64,000 nt of DNA from Marinithermus hydrothermalis DSM 14884. Its GTDB lineage: Bacteria; Deinococcota; Deinococci; Deinococcales; Marinithermaceae. The stretch lies in contig NC_015387.1 in assembly GCF_000195335.1 (NCBI RefSeq), positions 1,240,001 through 1,304,000 on the forward strand, in the 5' to 3' direction. Of this stretch, positions 1 to 8,829 are shown one piece after another (positions within the stretch are counted from its first letter, which is position 1; the number at the start of each line of letters is the position of its first letter). The notes under the pieces were generated by a model that was not told the DNA's origin, did no database searches, and saw only the letters and a program-made list of their open reading frames with translations. The position numbers were made by a program, and so were the translations under genes.

Positions 1-198
1 GTGCGCACGCTACCGGAGCACAACCGCGCCGCAGCCTGGGGGGCGCTCATGACCTTCGAAGGGCTGGGGTTCGCCGTCGGGCCTGCCTTGGGCGGCCTTG
101 CCTGGACGGCGCTGGGGGTCACGGCGCCCTTCGAGCTCGGCGCGTCCGTGTACTTGATCGTAGCCCTCTTCTACCTGATCTACCTGCGGAGGCGCTGA
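1..198 (+). CDS. MFS transporter, C-terminal fragment
   Basis: The reading frame is open from the first base, so the gene starts before the window; the GTG at base 1 is probably internal. The 65 residues look like the end of a major facilitator superfamily permease: a Gly-rich segment (GLGFAVGPALGGLAW) typical of MFS helix 11, then a hydrophobic helix and a short basic tail (YLRRR). The substrate cannot be told. The stop overlaps the start of the next gene as TGATG, so the two are probably co-transcribed and translationally coupled. Confidence 0.7.
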   Translation: MRTLPEHNRAAAWGALMTFEGLGFAVGPALGGLAWTALGVTAPFELGASVYLIVALFYLIYLRRR

Positions 199-1322
199 TG
201 GTGTGGTGGCTCGGCATCCTCCTCCTGTACGCGCTCACGGACCTCTTGTTCCGCTGGATGGGGTGGGGTGCGCTCGCCCACGCCGCGCGCACCACCCCCA
301 AGGTCGCGCTGACCTTCGACGACGGTCCCTCCCCCGTCACGCTCGAGCTCCTCGAGCTGCTGGAGCGCCACGGCGCGCGTGGCACCTTCTTCGTCACGGG
401 CACACGAGCTGAACGCCACCCTGACCTCCTCCAGCGCATCCGGGAGGGGGGACACCAGCTGGCCTCGCACGGGTACTGGCACCGGCCTGCCCTGTTCATG
501 ATGCCGTGGACCGAGTGGGTCCATATCCGGCGACTGCCCTACTCCCTATACCGCCCGCCCTGGGGGATCCATTCCCCCTTCACGCGCCTTTTCGCGCGGC
601 TCGCCGGAAAACGCGTGGTGCTGTGGGACGTGGAGTCCCAGGACTGGCTCGAGCAAGACCCCCAACGGCTCGCTGAGCGCGTGCTGCGCTACGTGAAGCC
701 CGGATCGATCGTGCTGCTGCACGATGGCCCCGAGCGGACCCTAGCGCTTTTGGCGCACCTCCTGCCGCGCCTACGGGCCCTAGGGTACGCGGCGGTCACG
801 CTGGAGGAGTTGCGGCCGCACGCCCTGGGCTTCCGGGAGGGACTACAGCGCGGGTTGCAGGGGAGCGAGGAGCGGTTCGACCGCCGCCGCAACACGGTGC
901 GCGTGGGGCTGGGACCGTTCGACGTGCTGCGCGTCGAGAAGCGACCGTACGACGGGCCGCCCCTGCCGGGCATCCCTCAGGGTGCTCCGGCCTTTGAGAT
1001 TCACCTGGAGTCCGCCCGGATCAGCGCGCTAGGGCCCTTCCAGGCCGCCCGCCAAGTACGCCGGGGGTTGGTAGAGGTGGCGCGCCTGCTCCTCGAGGAT
1101 CCGGAGGTGCGGCTGGTCTACGGTAAGAGCGTCCTACTCCCCGGCGCGCGGCGGCTGGGGTTCGAGACTGCTCCTCTGCCCCTGGTGGAGCGGCTGGTAG
1201 CCGCTTGGGCGGGCCGCTGGTTCGCGTGGCTGTACCGAGGACGGGTGCCCTCCGGTGAGGCGCGCTTGGTGTACCTCACTCGGGAGGCGCTTCTCGAGCG
1301 GTACATGCCTCCGGTTTCGTAG
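198..1322 (+). CDS. Polysaccharide deacetylase (NodB-like) family protein
   Basis: 374 residues. Residues about 1-25 form a membrane anchor or signal segment. A NodB-type carbohydrate esterase 4 domain follows: the Asp pair of motif 1 is in TFDDGPSP (Asp41, Asp42), and the metal-binding His residues of motif 2 are in SHGYWHRP (His91, His95). Enzymes of this family remove N- or O-acetyl groups from cell-envelope polysaccharides. About 170 further residues (from roughly 205) form a second domain, perhaps the YkoP-like domain known to follow some NodB domains; that assignment is tentative. The start overlaps the stop of the preceding transporter gene. The 3' end overlaps the convergent methyltransferase gene by 47 bp. 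Confidence 0.85.
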   Translation: MVWWLGILLLYALTDLLFRWMGWGALAHAARTTPKVALTFDDGPSPVTLELLELLERHGARGTFFVTGTRAERHPDLLQRIREGGHQLASHGYWHRPALFMMPWTEWVHIRRLPYSLYRPPWGIHSPFTRLFARLAGKRVVLWDVESQDWLEQDPQRLAERVLRYVKPGSIVLLHDGPERTLALLAHLLPRLRALGYAAVTLEELRPHALGFREGLQRGLQGSEERFDRRRNTVRVGLGPFDVLRVEKRPYDGPPLPGIPQGAPAFEIHLESARISALGPFQAARQVRRGLVEVARLLLEDPEVRLVYGKSVLLPGARRLGFETAPLPLVERLVAAWAGRWFAWLYRGRVPSGEARLVYLTREALLERYMPPVS

Positions 1323-1971
1323 CCCGCAGCCACTCCCGTTTCCCTAGGACGCCAGGGACCTTGGTCACCGTGAATCCAGCCGCGGCCAGGTCGCGACGCA
1401 CCTGCCCCGCGACCGAGTAGGTGGCGAGCAGCGCGCCGGGCCGGGCCGCGTGGAAGAGGCCCTGGAGCACCTCCGCGGCCCAGGGCTCCGGGTTCGTGCG
1501 GGGGCTGAAGGGATCCAGGTAGATCGCGCTGGCCCACCCCTCCGGGAAACGCACCTGCCGCACATCGCGAAAACACACCTCGAGGCGGAAATCCACCCCT
1601 TGCAGCACGAACCCCTCTGGGCTCTCCCAGGCGGCGAGCAACGCCTCCCAGGCGTCCTCCACGCCCGAAAGGCCGTGCTGGAAGGCCTCGAGGAGGGGAA
1701 GGGGAACCGGGTCCTTCTCGTAAGCTAGGTAGGAAAGCACCGCGCCTCGTTGACGCGCGTTTTGGAGGGTCACCAGGAAGTTCAGGCCCAGGCCGAACCC
1801 CACCTCGAGAACGTGGGGCTCCGGGTGCCGGTGCGTCTCGGTGCCCTCGAGGTAGACCTGGCGGGCTTGGGACAGGGCGCCGTGCTTGGAGTGAAAGTAT
1901 TCGTTGTAAAGCCCGTGGTAGGCGGTTAGGCTCCCGTCCGCGGAGGGTTCGATGCGCACCGTCGGGTTCAT
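1276..1971 (-). CDS. mnmD: MnmD-like tRNA 5-methylaminomethyl-2-thiouridine methyltransferase
   Basis: 231 residues matching the DUF752/MnmD family of SAM-dependent methyltransferases, which perform the last step of mnm5s2U34 synthesis in tRNA. Visible features are the N-terminal SLTAYHGLYNEYFHSKHGA signature, the SAM-binding loop EVGFGLGLNF (about residues 56-65), and the IYLDPFSPRTNPEPW motif near residues 150-165. In enterobacteria this domain is fused to an oxidase (MnmC); here it stands alone, as in many other bacteria. The gene converges with the deacetylase and overlaps its end. A TATAAG box at 1985-1990 (minus strand) could be the -10 element. Confidence 0.88.
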   Translation of the reverse strand: MNPTVRIEPSADGSLTAYHGLYNEYFHSKHGALSQARQVYLEGTETHRHPEPHVLEVGFGLGLNFLVTLQNARQRGAVLSYLAYEKDPVPLPLLEAFQHGLSGVEDAWEALLAAWESPEGFVLQGVDFRLEVCFRDVRQVRFPEGWASAIYLDPFSPRTNPEPWAAEVLQGLFHAARPGALLATYSVAGQVRRDLAAAGFTVTKVPGVLGKREWLRATKPEACTAREAPPE

Positions 1972-2323
1972 GCTAGTTACGGCTTATACCACAGGTGCGC
2001 GGCTTGCTGTAGGTTAGCAACTTACAGTTCGTACTCTTCTTGCTTCGGGTTTCGCGGCCCCGCAGCGACGCGAAGGCTTACGGCGCGTGAAGCGCGGGCT
2101 TGCGCCCCAAAAGAGCCGCCGGCTAATTATAAATTAAGAATAAAACCAAAGATATTTAATTATCGCTCATTCAAGGTCATCACCGCCACAGGAATCCACA
2201 AGGCACGGAGTGGCCACGGCAGGGAAACGCGGCGATGGCCCAGGGTTTACCCTAACCGCTGGCGGGTACTTGCTCGGAAAAACCCCCAAGGCCACAGCGC
2301 ACCGCCCGTACTACAATTGCGGC
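1972..2323. other. 350-bp intergenic region with a hairpin and an AT-rich tract
   Basis: No convincing gene. It contains a near-perfect inverted repeat at 2007-2027 (9-bp arms CTGTAGGTT and AACTTACAG, one G-T wobble, loop AGC). An AT-rich tract of about 35 bp at 2131-2165 stands out in this GC-rich sequence. The hairpin has no T-run and may be an operator or an RNA leader structure. An in-frame upstream extension of the DUF554 gene to 2210 is possible but unlikely. Confidence 0.4.
2312..2317 (+). promoter_or_regulatory. -10 box of a leaderless promoter for the DUF554 gene
   Basis: TACAAT is followed by exactly 6 nt and then the ATG at 2324, with no Shine-Dalgarno sequence between. This fits leaderless transcription, which is common in Deinococcus-Thermus. 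No clear -35 box is seen. Confidence 0.6.
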
Positions 2324-3067
2324 ATGGAGCTCGGATTCTGGGAGCGCACCAGCGGCACCTGGATCAACGCGGCCACCGTGCTCGCGGGCACGCTCGTAGG
2401 GCTCGCGCTCGCCGGGCGGCTCCCCGAGCGCCTGCGGCGGATCATGGTCCAGGGCGTGGGGCTCACCACGCTGTTCATCGGGTTCACCCTCGCCGGAGCA
2501 CTCAACCGCGTCCAAGGCGGGACGGTGGACGGCCTGATCATCGGCCTCGTGGCCCTCGTGCTCGGCGGGCTCCTCGGAGAGTGGGGGCGGCTCGAGGACG
2601 GCCTCGAGCGGCTCGGCCACGCCCTCAAAACCCGCTTCCAGGGCGGCGGGCGCTTCACGGAAGGGTTCGTTACCGCCAGCCTCCTCTTCTGCGTGGGGCC
2701 CCTGACGCTGATCGGAAGCATAGAGAACGGGCTTTTGGGGGACGACACCCTCCTCATGATCAAGGCTACGCTGGACGGACTGAGTGCCGTCGCGCTCACT
2801 AGCGCTTTCGGGGTTGGGGTAGGGTTTAGCGTATTGGTCATCCTTCTCTACCAGGGCGGGATCTCCCTCGCGGCCGCGAGCGTCGCCGCTTTACTGCCCG
2901 ATCCCGCCACCGACCCCCGGGTCCTTGTGGTCACGGGGGTGGGCGGGCTGATGATCCTAGGGCTCGGGCTGAACCTCCTCGAACTCACGCGCATCCGGGT
3001 GGCCTCCTTCCTCCCTGCCCTGGCCCTCGCGCCGCTCCTCTGGGCCCTCGCGGAACTGGTAAGCTAG
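2324..3067 (+). CDS. DUF554 family membrane protein
   Basis: 247 residues from the chosen ATG. The family normally begins close to the motif GTWINAATVLAGTLVGLALAG, which sits at about residues 9-29 here, and the -10 box lies 6 nt before this ATG; a longer start at 2210 would add 38 residues of non-family sequence. About six hydrophobic segments indicate an inner-membrane protein. A conserved polar signature, SLLFCVGPLTLIGSIENG, lies near residues 118-135. DUF554 proteins have no established function; transport has been proposed. Only 5 bp separate the gene from gatC, so it may head a DUF554-gatC-serS transcript. Confidence 0.85.
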   Translation: MELGFWERTSGTWINAATVLAGTLVGLALAGRLPERLRRIMVQGVGLTTLFIGFTLAGALNRVQGGTVDGLIIGLVALVLGGLLGEWGRLEDGLERLGHALKTRFQGGGRFTEGFVTASLLFCVGPLTLIGSIENGLLGDDTLLMIKATLDGLSAVALTSAFGVGVGFSVLVILLYQGGISLAAASVAALLPDPATDPRVLVVTGVGGLMILGLGLNLLELTRIRVASFLPALALAPLLWALAELVS

Positions 3068-3072
3068 GGAGC

Positions 3073-3360
3073 ATGGAGGTTACGCCGGAACTCATCCGAC
3101 ACCTAGAGCGGCTCTCCCGGATCCAGCTCACTCCGGAGGAAGAAGCCCGGATGCAAGAGGACCTGGGACGTATCCTGGGCTATTTCGAGAAGATCTCCGC
3201 GCTCGACACGGACGGCCTCGAGGAGATGGCGCGGCCGGTGCCGCTCGAGAACCGGATGCGCGCCGACGAGGCGCGGGAAAGCCTCGCGCAGGCCGAGGCC
3301 CTGAGCGTCGCGGTAGAGGCAGAGGACGGCTTCTTCAAGGTTCCGCGCGTGATCGAGTAA
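3073..3360 (+). CDS. gatC: Asp-tRNA(Asn)/Glu-tRNA(Gln) amidotransferase subunit C
   Basis: 95 residues, the usual length of GatC. The N-terminus (ITPELIRHLERLSRIQLTPEEE-like) and the C-terminal FFKVPRVIE are family hallmarks. GatC is the small clamp holding GatA and GatB together in the amidotransferase that turns misacylated Asp-tRNA(Asn) or Glu-tRNA(Gln) into the correct amidated form in the cytoplasm. gatA and gatB are not in the window. The gene is followed 4 bp later by serS, so translation genes are grouped here. Confidence 0.95.
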   Translation: MEVTPELIRHLERLSRIQLTPEEEARMQEDLGRILGYFEKISALDTDGLEEMARPVPLENRMRADEARESLAQAEALSVAVEAEDGFFKVPRVIE

Positions 3361-3364
3361 CACC

Positions 3365-4639
3365 ATGCTGGACATCAAGTTCATTCGCGAACACCCCGAA
3401 CAGGTCAAGGAAGGCATCCGCAAGAAAGGCGAGCTGGAGGCGTTGCCGCTCGTGGAGGCGGTGCTCGAGCTCGACGCCCGCCGCCGCCAGATCCTACGCA
3501 CCCTCGAGGCGCAGCGGGCCGAGCAAAAGCGTCTGGCCAAGGAGGTCGGCCGCCGCAAGGCCCAGGGCGAGGACGCACGCGAGATTCTCGAGGCGGCCGG
3601 CCGGCTCGCTAGCGAGATCAAGGCCCTCGAGGCCGAGGAGCGCACGGTCGCGGAACGGCTGCGCGAGGCGCTCCTCCAGATCCCGAACCTCCCCCACCCC
3701 TCGGTGCCGGAAGGCGCGGACGAGACGGGGAACCAGGTGGTCAAGACCTGGGGGGAGCCGCCGGGGTTTGATTTCGAACCTAAGCCGCACTGGGAACTGG
3801 CCCGGACGCTGGGTCTCGTGGACTTCGAGCGGGGCGCGAAGGTCACGGGCTCCGGCTTTCCCTTCTTCGTGGGGGACGGGGCCCGGCTCGTGCGCGGCCT
3901 GGTCCAGCTCTTCCTCGACTTCCACGCCGAGCGCGGCTTCACGGAGGTGCACTCCCCCCTCCTGGTGAACCGCGCCTCCGCCATAGGCACCGCCCAGCTC
4001 CCGGACAAGGAAGGCCAGATGTACGAGGTCTCGGACGGGTTCTACCTGATCCCCACCGCCGAGACCAGCGTCACCAACCTGCACCGCGACGAGATCCTCC
4101 CGGCCGAGGCCCTTCCCCTAAAGTACGCGGCCTACACCCCCTGCTTCCGCCGGGAGGCCGGCAGTTACGGCAAGGACGTGCGCGGCCTCAACCGCCTCCA
4201 CCAGTTCGACAAGGTGGAGATGGTGGTCTTCGAGCACCCGGACCGTTCGTACGAGGCCCTCGAGTGGCTCACGCGCGAGGCCGAGGAACTCCTCGAGCTG
4301 CTGGGCCTGCCCTACCGGCGGCTCCTCATGTGCACCGGGGACATGGGGTTCGCCCAGGCGAAGAAGTACGACCTCGAGGTCTGGAGCGCTGGGCAGGGGC
4401 GGTGGCTCGAGGTCAGCTCGGTCTCGAACTTCGAGGCCTACCAGGCCCGCCGGATGAACCTTCGCTTCCGCGAGCCGGGCGGCAAGCCTCAGTTCGTGCA
4501 TACCCTGAACGGCTCGGGCCTCGCCCTTCCCCGCGTGATCGCGGCGCTTTTGGAGCACAACCAGGACGCGGAGGGCAACGTGCACCTGCCCGAGGCGGTC
4601 GCGGAGTACGTGGGGAAGCGGGTGCTGAAGGCGCGTTAA
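3365..4639 (+). CDS. serS: Serine--tRNA ligase
   Basis: 424 residues, normal for bacterial SerRS. The N-terminal 110 residues form the long antiparallel coiled coil that grips the tRNA-Ser extra arm (rich in Arg, Glu, Ala from about 30 to 100). Class II synthetase motifs follow: motif 2 in TPCFRREAGSYGKDVRGLNRLHQFDKVE and motif 3 in LNGSGLALPRVIAALLEHNQ. The enzyme charges tRNA-Ser (and tRNA-Sec if present) with serine. It is probably co-transcribed with gatC. Its last 4 bases overlap the stop of the convergent oxidoreductase gene. Confidence 0.97.
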   Translation: MLDIKFIREHPEQVKEGIRKKGELEALPLVEAVLELDARRRQILRTLEAQRAEQKRLAKEVGRRKAQGEDAREILEAAGRLASEIKALEAEERTVAERLREALLQIPNLPHPSVPEGADETGNQVVKTWGEPPGFDFEPKPHWELARTLGLVDFERGAKVTGSGFPFFVGDGARLVRGLVQLFLDFHAERGFTEVHSPLLVNRASAIGTAQLPDKEGQMYEVSDGFYLIPTAETSVTNLHRDEILPAEALPLKYAAYTPCFRREAGSYGKDVRGLNRLHQFDKVEMVVFEHPDRSYEALEWLTREAEELLELLGLPYRRLLMCTGDMGFAQAKKYDLEVWSAGQGRWLEVSSVSNFEAYQARRMNLRFREPGGKPQFVHTLNGSGLALPRVIAALLEHNQDAEGNVHLPEAVAEYVGKRVLKAR

Positions 4640-5784
4640 ACGATGTGCGCTTCCAGGCGGGTGTTCCCGGTATGGAAGCGCTCGTAGCGCAGCGGGTCCA
4701 CGTCGATGCTGTGGGCCCGCCCGTCCACGACCTCCTCCGCGATCACCCGCCCCACAGCCGCGGCCTGCTGCACGCCGTGGCCGGAGAACCCCGCGGCGTT
4801 CACCCACCCCGGCACCCCCGGCATGCGCCCCAGGATGGGGTTGTGGTCCGGGGTGACCTCGTAGTACCCCCACCAGCAAGCGCGGCGGTCCAGGGAAAGC
4901 CCGGCAAACCACGGGAACCGCGCCAGGGCCACCTCCAGCGTGGGCTCGAGCCACGCCCAGTCCACGCCCTCGCGAAACCCCGGGGGCTCCGCGGGGTTCG
5001 AGCGCCCAAACAGCAGGCGTTCGCCTTCGCTGCGGAAGTACACGCCGGAGGCGAGGTCCACGGTGAGGGGGTAGGCGTGCGGCTCGGAGAGCGGCCCCGT
5101 GACGAAAACCACGCGGCGCACCGGCCAGACGGGGACCTCGAGGCCCGCACGCCGGGCGACCTCCCCCGCCCAGGCGCCCGCGGCGTTCACGATGTAGGGA
5201 GCCTCGAACCAGCCGTGGGGGGTCCGCGCGCGCCACACGCCCTGCGCGTGCCGCGCCTCGAGGAGGGGGGTCTCCAGGTACAGCCTGGCCCCCCGGGCGC
5301 GAGCCAGGCGCAGGTAGGTGTGCGTGACGCGGTGCGGGTCCACCACCCCGTCCGCGGGGCCGTAGGTGGCCCCGGCGATCCCCTCGGGGACAAACTCCAC
5401 GATGGCTTGCGCTTCCTCAGGCGGGAGCACCTCGACCGGCGCGCCCAGCCGGCGCTGGAGGGCCACCCCCGCCTGGTGCCGGGCCCAGGCCGCCTCCGGG
5501 ACCAAGAAGAGGTACCCGATCGGGCGGTACCCGGCGTCCTCCCCGTACAGTTCCGGGAACGCGCGGTACTCCTGGATGCTCTCCCAGCTGAGGCGTACGT
5601 TGACCGCCTCGGTGAACTGCACCCGCACCCCCGCGGCGCTCCGGCCGGTGGACCCCATGGCCGGGGCGGCCTGGGCCTCGAGCAAAGCGACGCACAGCCC
5701 CCGCTCCGCGAGCCGAAAGGCGGTAGCCGCACCGATGATGCCGGCCCCGATCACCAACACGTCCGCGGTTTTTTGTTCGCGCAT
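4636..5784 (-). CDS. FAD-dependent amino-acid/sarcosine-type oxidoreductase (DAO family)
   Basis: 382 residues from the ATG at 5784, which has a good Shine-Dalgarno sequence (GGGAGG) upstream. The dinucleotide-binding loop VIGAGIIGAATAFRLAERG is at residues 10-28, and the family's C-terminal FAD signature WWGYYEVTPDHNPILGRMPG and GFSGHGVQQAAAVGRVIAE are present. The family includes sarcosine oxidase, glycine oxidase and D-amino-acid dehydrogenase, which oxidise the C-N bond of small amines or amino acids. The substrate is unknown. Its open frame continues far upstream as an overlap of the divergent gene, but no family sequence is found there. Confidence 0.85.
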   Translation of the reverse strand: MREQKTADVLVIGAGIIGAATAFRLAERGLCVALLEAQAAPAMGSTGRSAAGVRVQFTEAVNVRLSWESIQEYRAFPELYGEDAGYRPIGYLFLVPEAAWARHQAGVALQRRLGAPVEVLPPEEAQAIVEFVPEGIAGATYGPADGVVDPHRVTHTYLRLARARGARLYLETPLLEARHAQGVWRARTPHGWFEAPYIVNAAGAWAGEVARRAGLEVPVWPVRRVVFVTGPLSEPHAYPLTVDLASGVYFRSEGERLLFGRSNPAEPPGFREGVDWAWLEPTLEVALARFPWFAGLSLDRRACWWGYYEVTPDHNPILGRMPGVPGWVNAAGFSGHGVQQAAAVGRVIAEEVVDGRAHSIDVDPLRYERFHTGNTRLEAHIV

Positions 5785-5859
5785 GCCGTGCCTCCCGTGG
5801 CGTACCCCTAGCCTAAAGCACGCCGCCCGCTCGCGTACAATGAGGGTACGCGAATCCAG

Positions 5860-7128
5860 ATGCACAGCAACACCCCAAACGAACCGGTAACGCTGGCCCT
5901 CATCGGGGCGGGCAACCGCGGGGCGGACGTGTACGGACGGTACGTGCTCGAGCACCCCGAGGCGGCCCGCATCGTCGCGGTGGCCGAGCCGGACCCCGCG
6001 CGCCGGGCGCGCCTGGCCGCGCAGCACGGGCTCCCGCCCGCCCGCTGCTTTGCGGACTGGCGGGAGCTGCTCGCCGAGGGGCGCCTGGCGGACGGGCTGA
6101 TCCTCGCGACTCCCGACCGCGCGCACGTCCGGCCTGCCCTCCAGGCCCTCGCGCTGGGGTACGCGATCCTCCTGGAGAAGCCCATCGCGCCGACCCCCGC
6201 GGCCCTCGAGGCCTTGGCCCGCGCGGCTCGAAGGCACGCGGGCCGGGTCACGGTGGCTCACGTGCTGCGGTACACCGCGTTCTTCCGCACGATCAAGCGC
6301 CTGCTGGACGAGGGCCGCCTCGGCCACCTCGCGACCATCCAGCACACCGAGAACATCGGGTACTGGCACTTCGCGCACGCCTACGTGCGCGGCAACTGGC
6401 GCAGCGAGACCACCGCCAGCTTCATGCTCCTGGCCAAGGCCTGCCACGACCTCGACCTCCTCCGCTGGTTCGCGCAAAGCCCCTGCCGCCGCGTGAGCGC
6501 GTTCGGTGGACGGGTGCACTTTAGGCGCGAGCACGCCCCTCCCGGCGCGCCTCCTCGCTGCACGGACGGCTGTCCCGTGGAACGCACCTGCCCGTACTCC
6601 GCGATCCGGATCTACCTCGAGCGGTTCGGGGGACAGGCCGAGTGGCCGAACACCGTGCTCACGCCCCGCCCCACGCCCCAAAGCGTACGCCGGGCCCTCG
6701 AGCGCGGCCCGTACGGCCGCTGCGTCTACCGGTTGGACAACGACGTGGCCGAGCACCAGGTGGTGGCCCTCGAGTTCGCGAACGGGGTGTGCGCGACCCT
6801 GACCGTCTCCGCTTTTACCGAGGCGAACACCCGGACCGTGCATCTCATGGGCACCCACGGGGAGGTGCGGGGGCATCTGGGGCGCGGTGAGATCGAGGTG
6901 ATGGATTTTACACGCGGGACCCGCGAGGTGCTGACCGTCCCCGCCGTGGGGCGCCACGCCGGCGGGGACGAGGGATTGATGGCGGATTTTTTAGAGCGCC
7001 TCCGCCGCCTCAAGGCCGGCGAGACGGGGTGGGCGGCGCCCACGGCCCTCGAGGAGTCCCTCGAGAGCCACCGCATGGCTTTCGCGGCCGAGGCTGCGCG
7101 ACGGGAAGGGCGCGTGGTCGAGGTTTAG
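5860..7128 (+). CDS. Gfo/Idh/MocA family oxidoreductase
   Basis: 422 residues. An N-terminal Rossmann fold shows the loop [16 protein letters not shown], and the catalytic Lys is in the family motif LEKPIAPT (about residue 107). A Cys cluster [15 protein letters not shown] near residues 227-241 occurs in one subgroup. Such enzymes oxidise or reduce sugars, inositols and related polyols with NAD(P). The substrate here is unknown. The gene is divergent from the FAD oxidoreductase; TACAAT at 5836-5841 may be its -10 box. Its stop codon overlaps that of the convergent ald gene by 4 nt. Confidence 0.85.
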   Translation: MHSNTPNEPVTLALIGAGNRGADVYGRYVLEHPEAARIVAVAEPDPARRARLAAQHGLPPARCFADWRELLAEGRLADGLILATPDRAHVRPALQALALGYAILLEKPIAPTPAALEALARAARRHAGRVTVAHVLRYTAFFRTIKRLLDEGRLGHLATIQHTENIGYWHFAHAYVRGNWRSETTASFMLLAKACHDLDLLRWFAQSPCRRVSAFGGRVHFRREHAPPGAPPRCTDGCPVERTCPYSAIRIYLERFGGQAEWPNTVLTPRPTPQSVRRALERGPYGRCVYRLDNDVAEHQVVALEFANGVCATLTVSAFTEANTRTVHLMGTHGEVRGHLGRGEIEVMDFTRGTREVLTVPAVGRHAGGDEGLMADFLERLRRLKAGETGWAAPTALEESLESHRMAFAAEAARREGRVVEV

Positions 7129-8240
7129 GCGTGCGCCGCGAGCGCCTCGTCCGGCGGGGTGTAGGCCAGGCTGAAGGCCTCGGCTACCGCTGGGTGCGTG
7201 ACCCGTCCGGCCAGGGTGTTCAGGCCCTTGAGGAGGGCCGGGTCTTCCTTGAGGGCGTTTAGACCCTTCTCCGCGAGGCGCAGGAGGTAGGGCAGCGTCT
7301 GGTTGGTCAGGGCAAAGGTAGAGGTGCGCGGGACCGCCCCGGGCATGTTCGCCACCCCGTAGTGCACGACCCCATCCACCACGTAGGTCGGGTCCGCGTG
7401 CGTCGTGGGGCGGATCGTCTCCACGCACCCGCCCTGGTCCACCGCCACGTCCACGATGACCGCGCCTTCCTTCATCGTGGGCAGCATCTCGCGCGTCACC
7501 AGCTTGGGTGCCTTGGCTCCGGGGATCAGGACCGCGCCGATCAAGAGGTCCGCGTGCTGTACCGCCCGTTTGATGTTGGCTTCGTTCGAGGTCACGGTGA
7601 TGATCCGCCCTCCAAACACATCATCCAGGTACTGCAAACGCGCGTGGTTCACGTCGAGGATCGTGACCTGCGCCCCCATGCCCAGGGCGATCTTGGCCGC
7701 GTTCGTCCCGACCGTGCCGCCGCCCAGGATCACCACCGAGGCCGGCGGCACCCCGGGCACGCCCCCAAGGAGCACGCCCCGGCCCCCCTGGGACTTCTCC
7801 AGGAAGTGCGCGCCCACCTGGGTCGCCATCCGGCCGGCGACCTCGCTCATCGGGGTCAGTAGCGGCAGCGCGCCGTTCGCGAGCTGCACGGTCTCGTAGG
7901 CGATCGCCGCGGTGCCGGCCTCGAGCAGGGCCCGGGTCAGCGCCTCGTCCGCCGCGAGGTGCAGGTAGGTGAAGAGCACGAGGTCCTCACGGAGGTAGGG
8001 GTACTCCTCGGGCAGCGGCTCCTTGACCTTCACCACGAGCTCCGCGCCCCAGGCCTCCGCGGCCTCGACTAGCTGGGCGCCGGCCGCCTCGTACTCGGCG
8101 TCGCTAATGCCGCTGCCCACTCCCGCGCCCCGCTCCACAAGGACGGTGTGCCCCCGCCGCACCAGGCTCTCTACGCCGCCCGGCGTCAGCGCTACCCGGT
8201 TCTCCAAGGTCTTGATCTCCTTCGGTACTCCGATGACCAT
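7125..8240 (-). CDS. ald: Alanine dehydrogenase
   Basis: 371 residues, the standard length. The N-terminal signature [23 protein letters not shown], the NAD-binding loop [22 protein letters not shown] and the substrate-binding region ([10 protein letters not shown]) are clear. The enzyme interconverts L-alanine and pyruvate with ammonia and NAD. The divergent neighbour is an Lrp/AsnC regulator, the usual controller of alanine dehydrogenase genes. A Shine-Dalgarno AAGGGGG lies about 6 nt before the ATG. Confidence 0.96.
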   Translation of the reverse strand: MVIGVPKEIKTLENRVALTPGGVESLVRRGHTVLVERGAGVGSGISDAEYEAAGAQLVEAAEAWGAELVVKVKEPLPEEYPYLREDLVLFTYLHLAADEALTRALLEAGTAAIAYETVQLANGALPLLTPMSEVAGRMATQVGAHFLEKSQGGRGVLLGGVPGVPPASVVILGGGTVGTNAAKIALGMGAQVTILDVNHARLQYLDDVFGGRIITVTSNEANIKRAVQHADLLIGAVLIPGAKAPKLVTREMLPTMKEGAVIVDVAVDQGGCVETIRPTTHADPTYVVDGVVHYGVANMPGAVPRTSTFALTNQTLPYLLRLAEKGLNALKEDPALLKGLNTLAGRVTHPAVAEAFSLAYTPPDEALAAHA

Positions 8241-8336
8241 ACCGATTCCCCCTTGACTTCTACATTAAGATGTGCGGACGCGAAACGGAATGCGAAAATA
8301 AAAGTAAACCCCTGTGCATCCCTTGAGTTTGTAAAG

Positions 8337-8342
8337 TATATT
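8337..8342 (+). promoter_or_regulatory. -10 box of a leaderless promoter for the Lrp/AsnC gene
   Basis: TATATT, 6 nt, then the ATG at 8349, with no ribosome-binding site in between: the same geometry as the box before the DUF554 gene. The surrounding region 8265-8345 is AT-rich and, lying between ald and its likely regulator, probably also holds the Lrp-type operator. Confidence 0.6.
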
Positions 8343-8348
8343 TTCGGT

Positions 8349-8828
8349 ATGCCTTTCGATGCCCAAAAATATCTGGATGAGGTCGGGCTCGCGATCCTCA
8401 AGGAACTGCAACACGACGCCCGGCTCTCCTACAGCGAGCTCGGCCGGCGCGTGGGCCTCTCCGCGCCGGCCGTCGCCGAACGGGTGCGCCGCCTCGAGGA
8501 CGCCGGCATCATCACCGGGTACGCGGCCCGCGTGGATCCCGCCGCTCTCGGGTACACGGTCAACGCCCTGATCGAGCTCACCACCACCCCCGGCCAGTAC
8601 GCCAAGGTGCTCGAGTACGCCGAGAAAACCCTGGAGGTGCGCGAGTGCTACTTCGTGACCGGGGAACACTCCTTCGTGGCGCGGGTCGTGGCCCGGTCGA
8701 TCCCGCACCTCCAACGGATCATCCAGCAGCTCAGCCTGTTCGGGCCCACGCGCACCTCGGTGGTGCTCTCCACCCCCCTCATCAAGGACACCTTCGCTCT
8801 GGAAGCAGCGGACCTCGCGGAAGGGTAG
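8349..8828 (+). CDS. Lrp/AsnC family transcriptional regulator
   Basis: 159 residues from the ATG at 8349; the frame stays open upstream to 8148 but that stretch overlaps ald and is not family-like. The N-terminal winged helix has the AsnC signature LDEVGLAILKELQHDARLSYSELGRRVGLS, and residues 70-150 form the ligand-sensing RAM/AsnC domain (VRECYFVTGEHSFVARVVA). Such regulators sense amino acids. Being divergent from alanine dehydrogenase, it probably controls ald and itself in response to alanine or a related amino acid; that is inferred from position. Confidence 0.92.
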   Translation: MPFDAQKYLDEVGLAILKELQHDARLSYSELGRRVGLSAPAVAERVRRLEDAGIITGYAARVDPAALGYTVNALIELTTTPGQYAKVLEYAEKTLEVRECYFVTGEHSFVARVVARSIPHLQRIIQQLSLFGPTRTSVVLSTPLIKDTFALEAADLAEG

Positions 8829-8829
8829 C

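Noticed and set aside
5785-6957. Upstream extension of the FAD oxidoreductase frame to 773 codons
   Set aside because: The family sequence and a Shine-Dalgarno mark the start at 5784; the extension is antisense to the Gfo/Idh/MocA gene.
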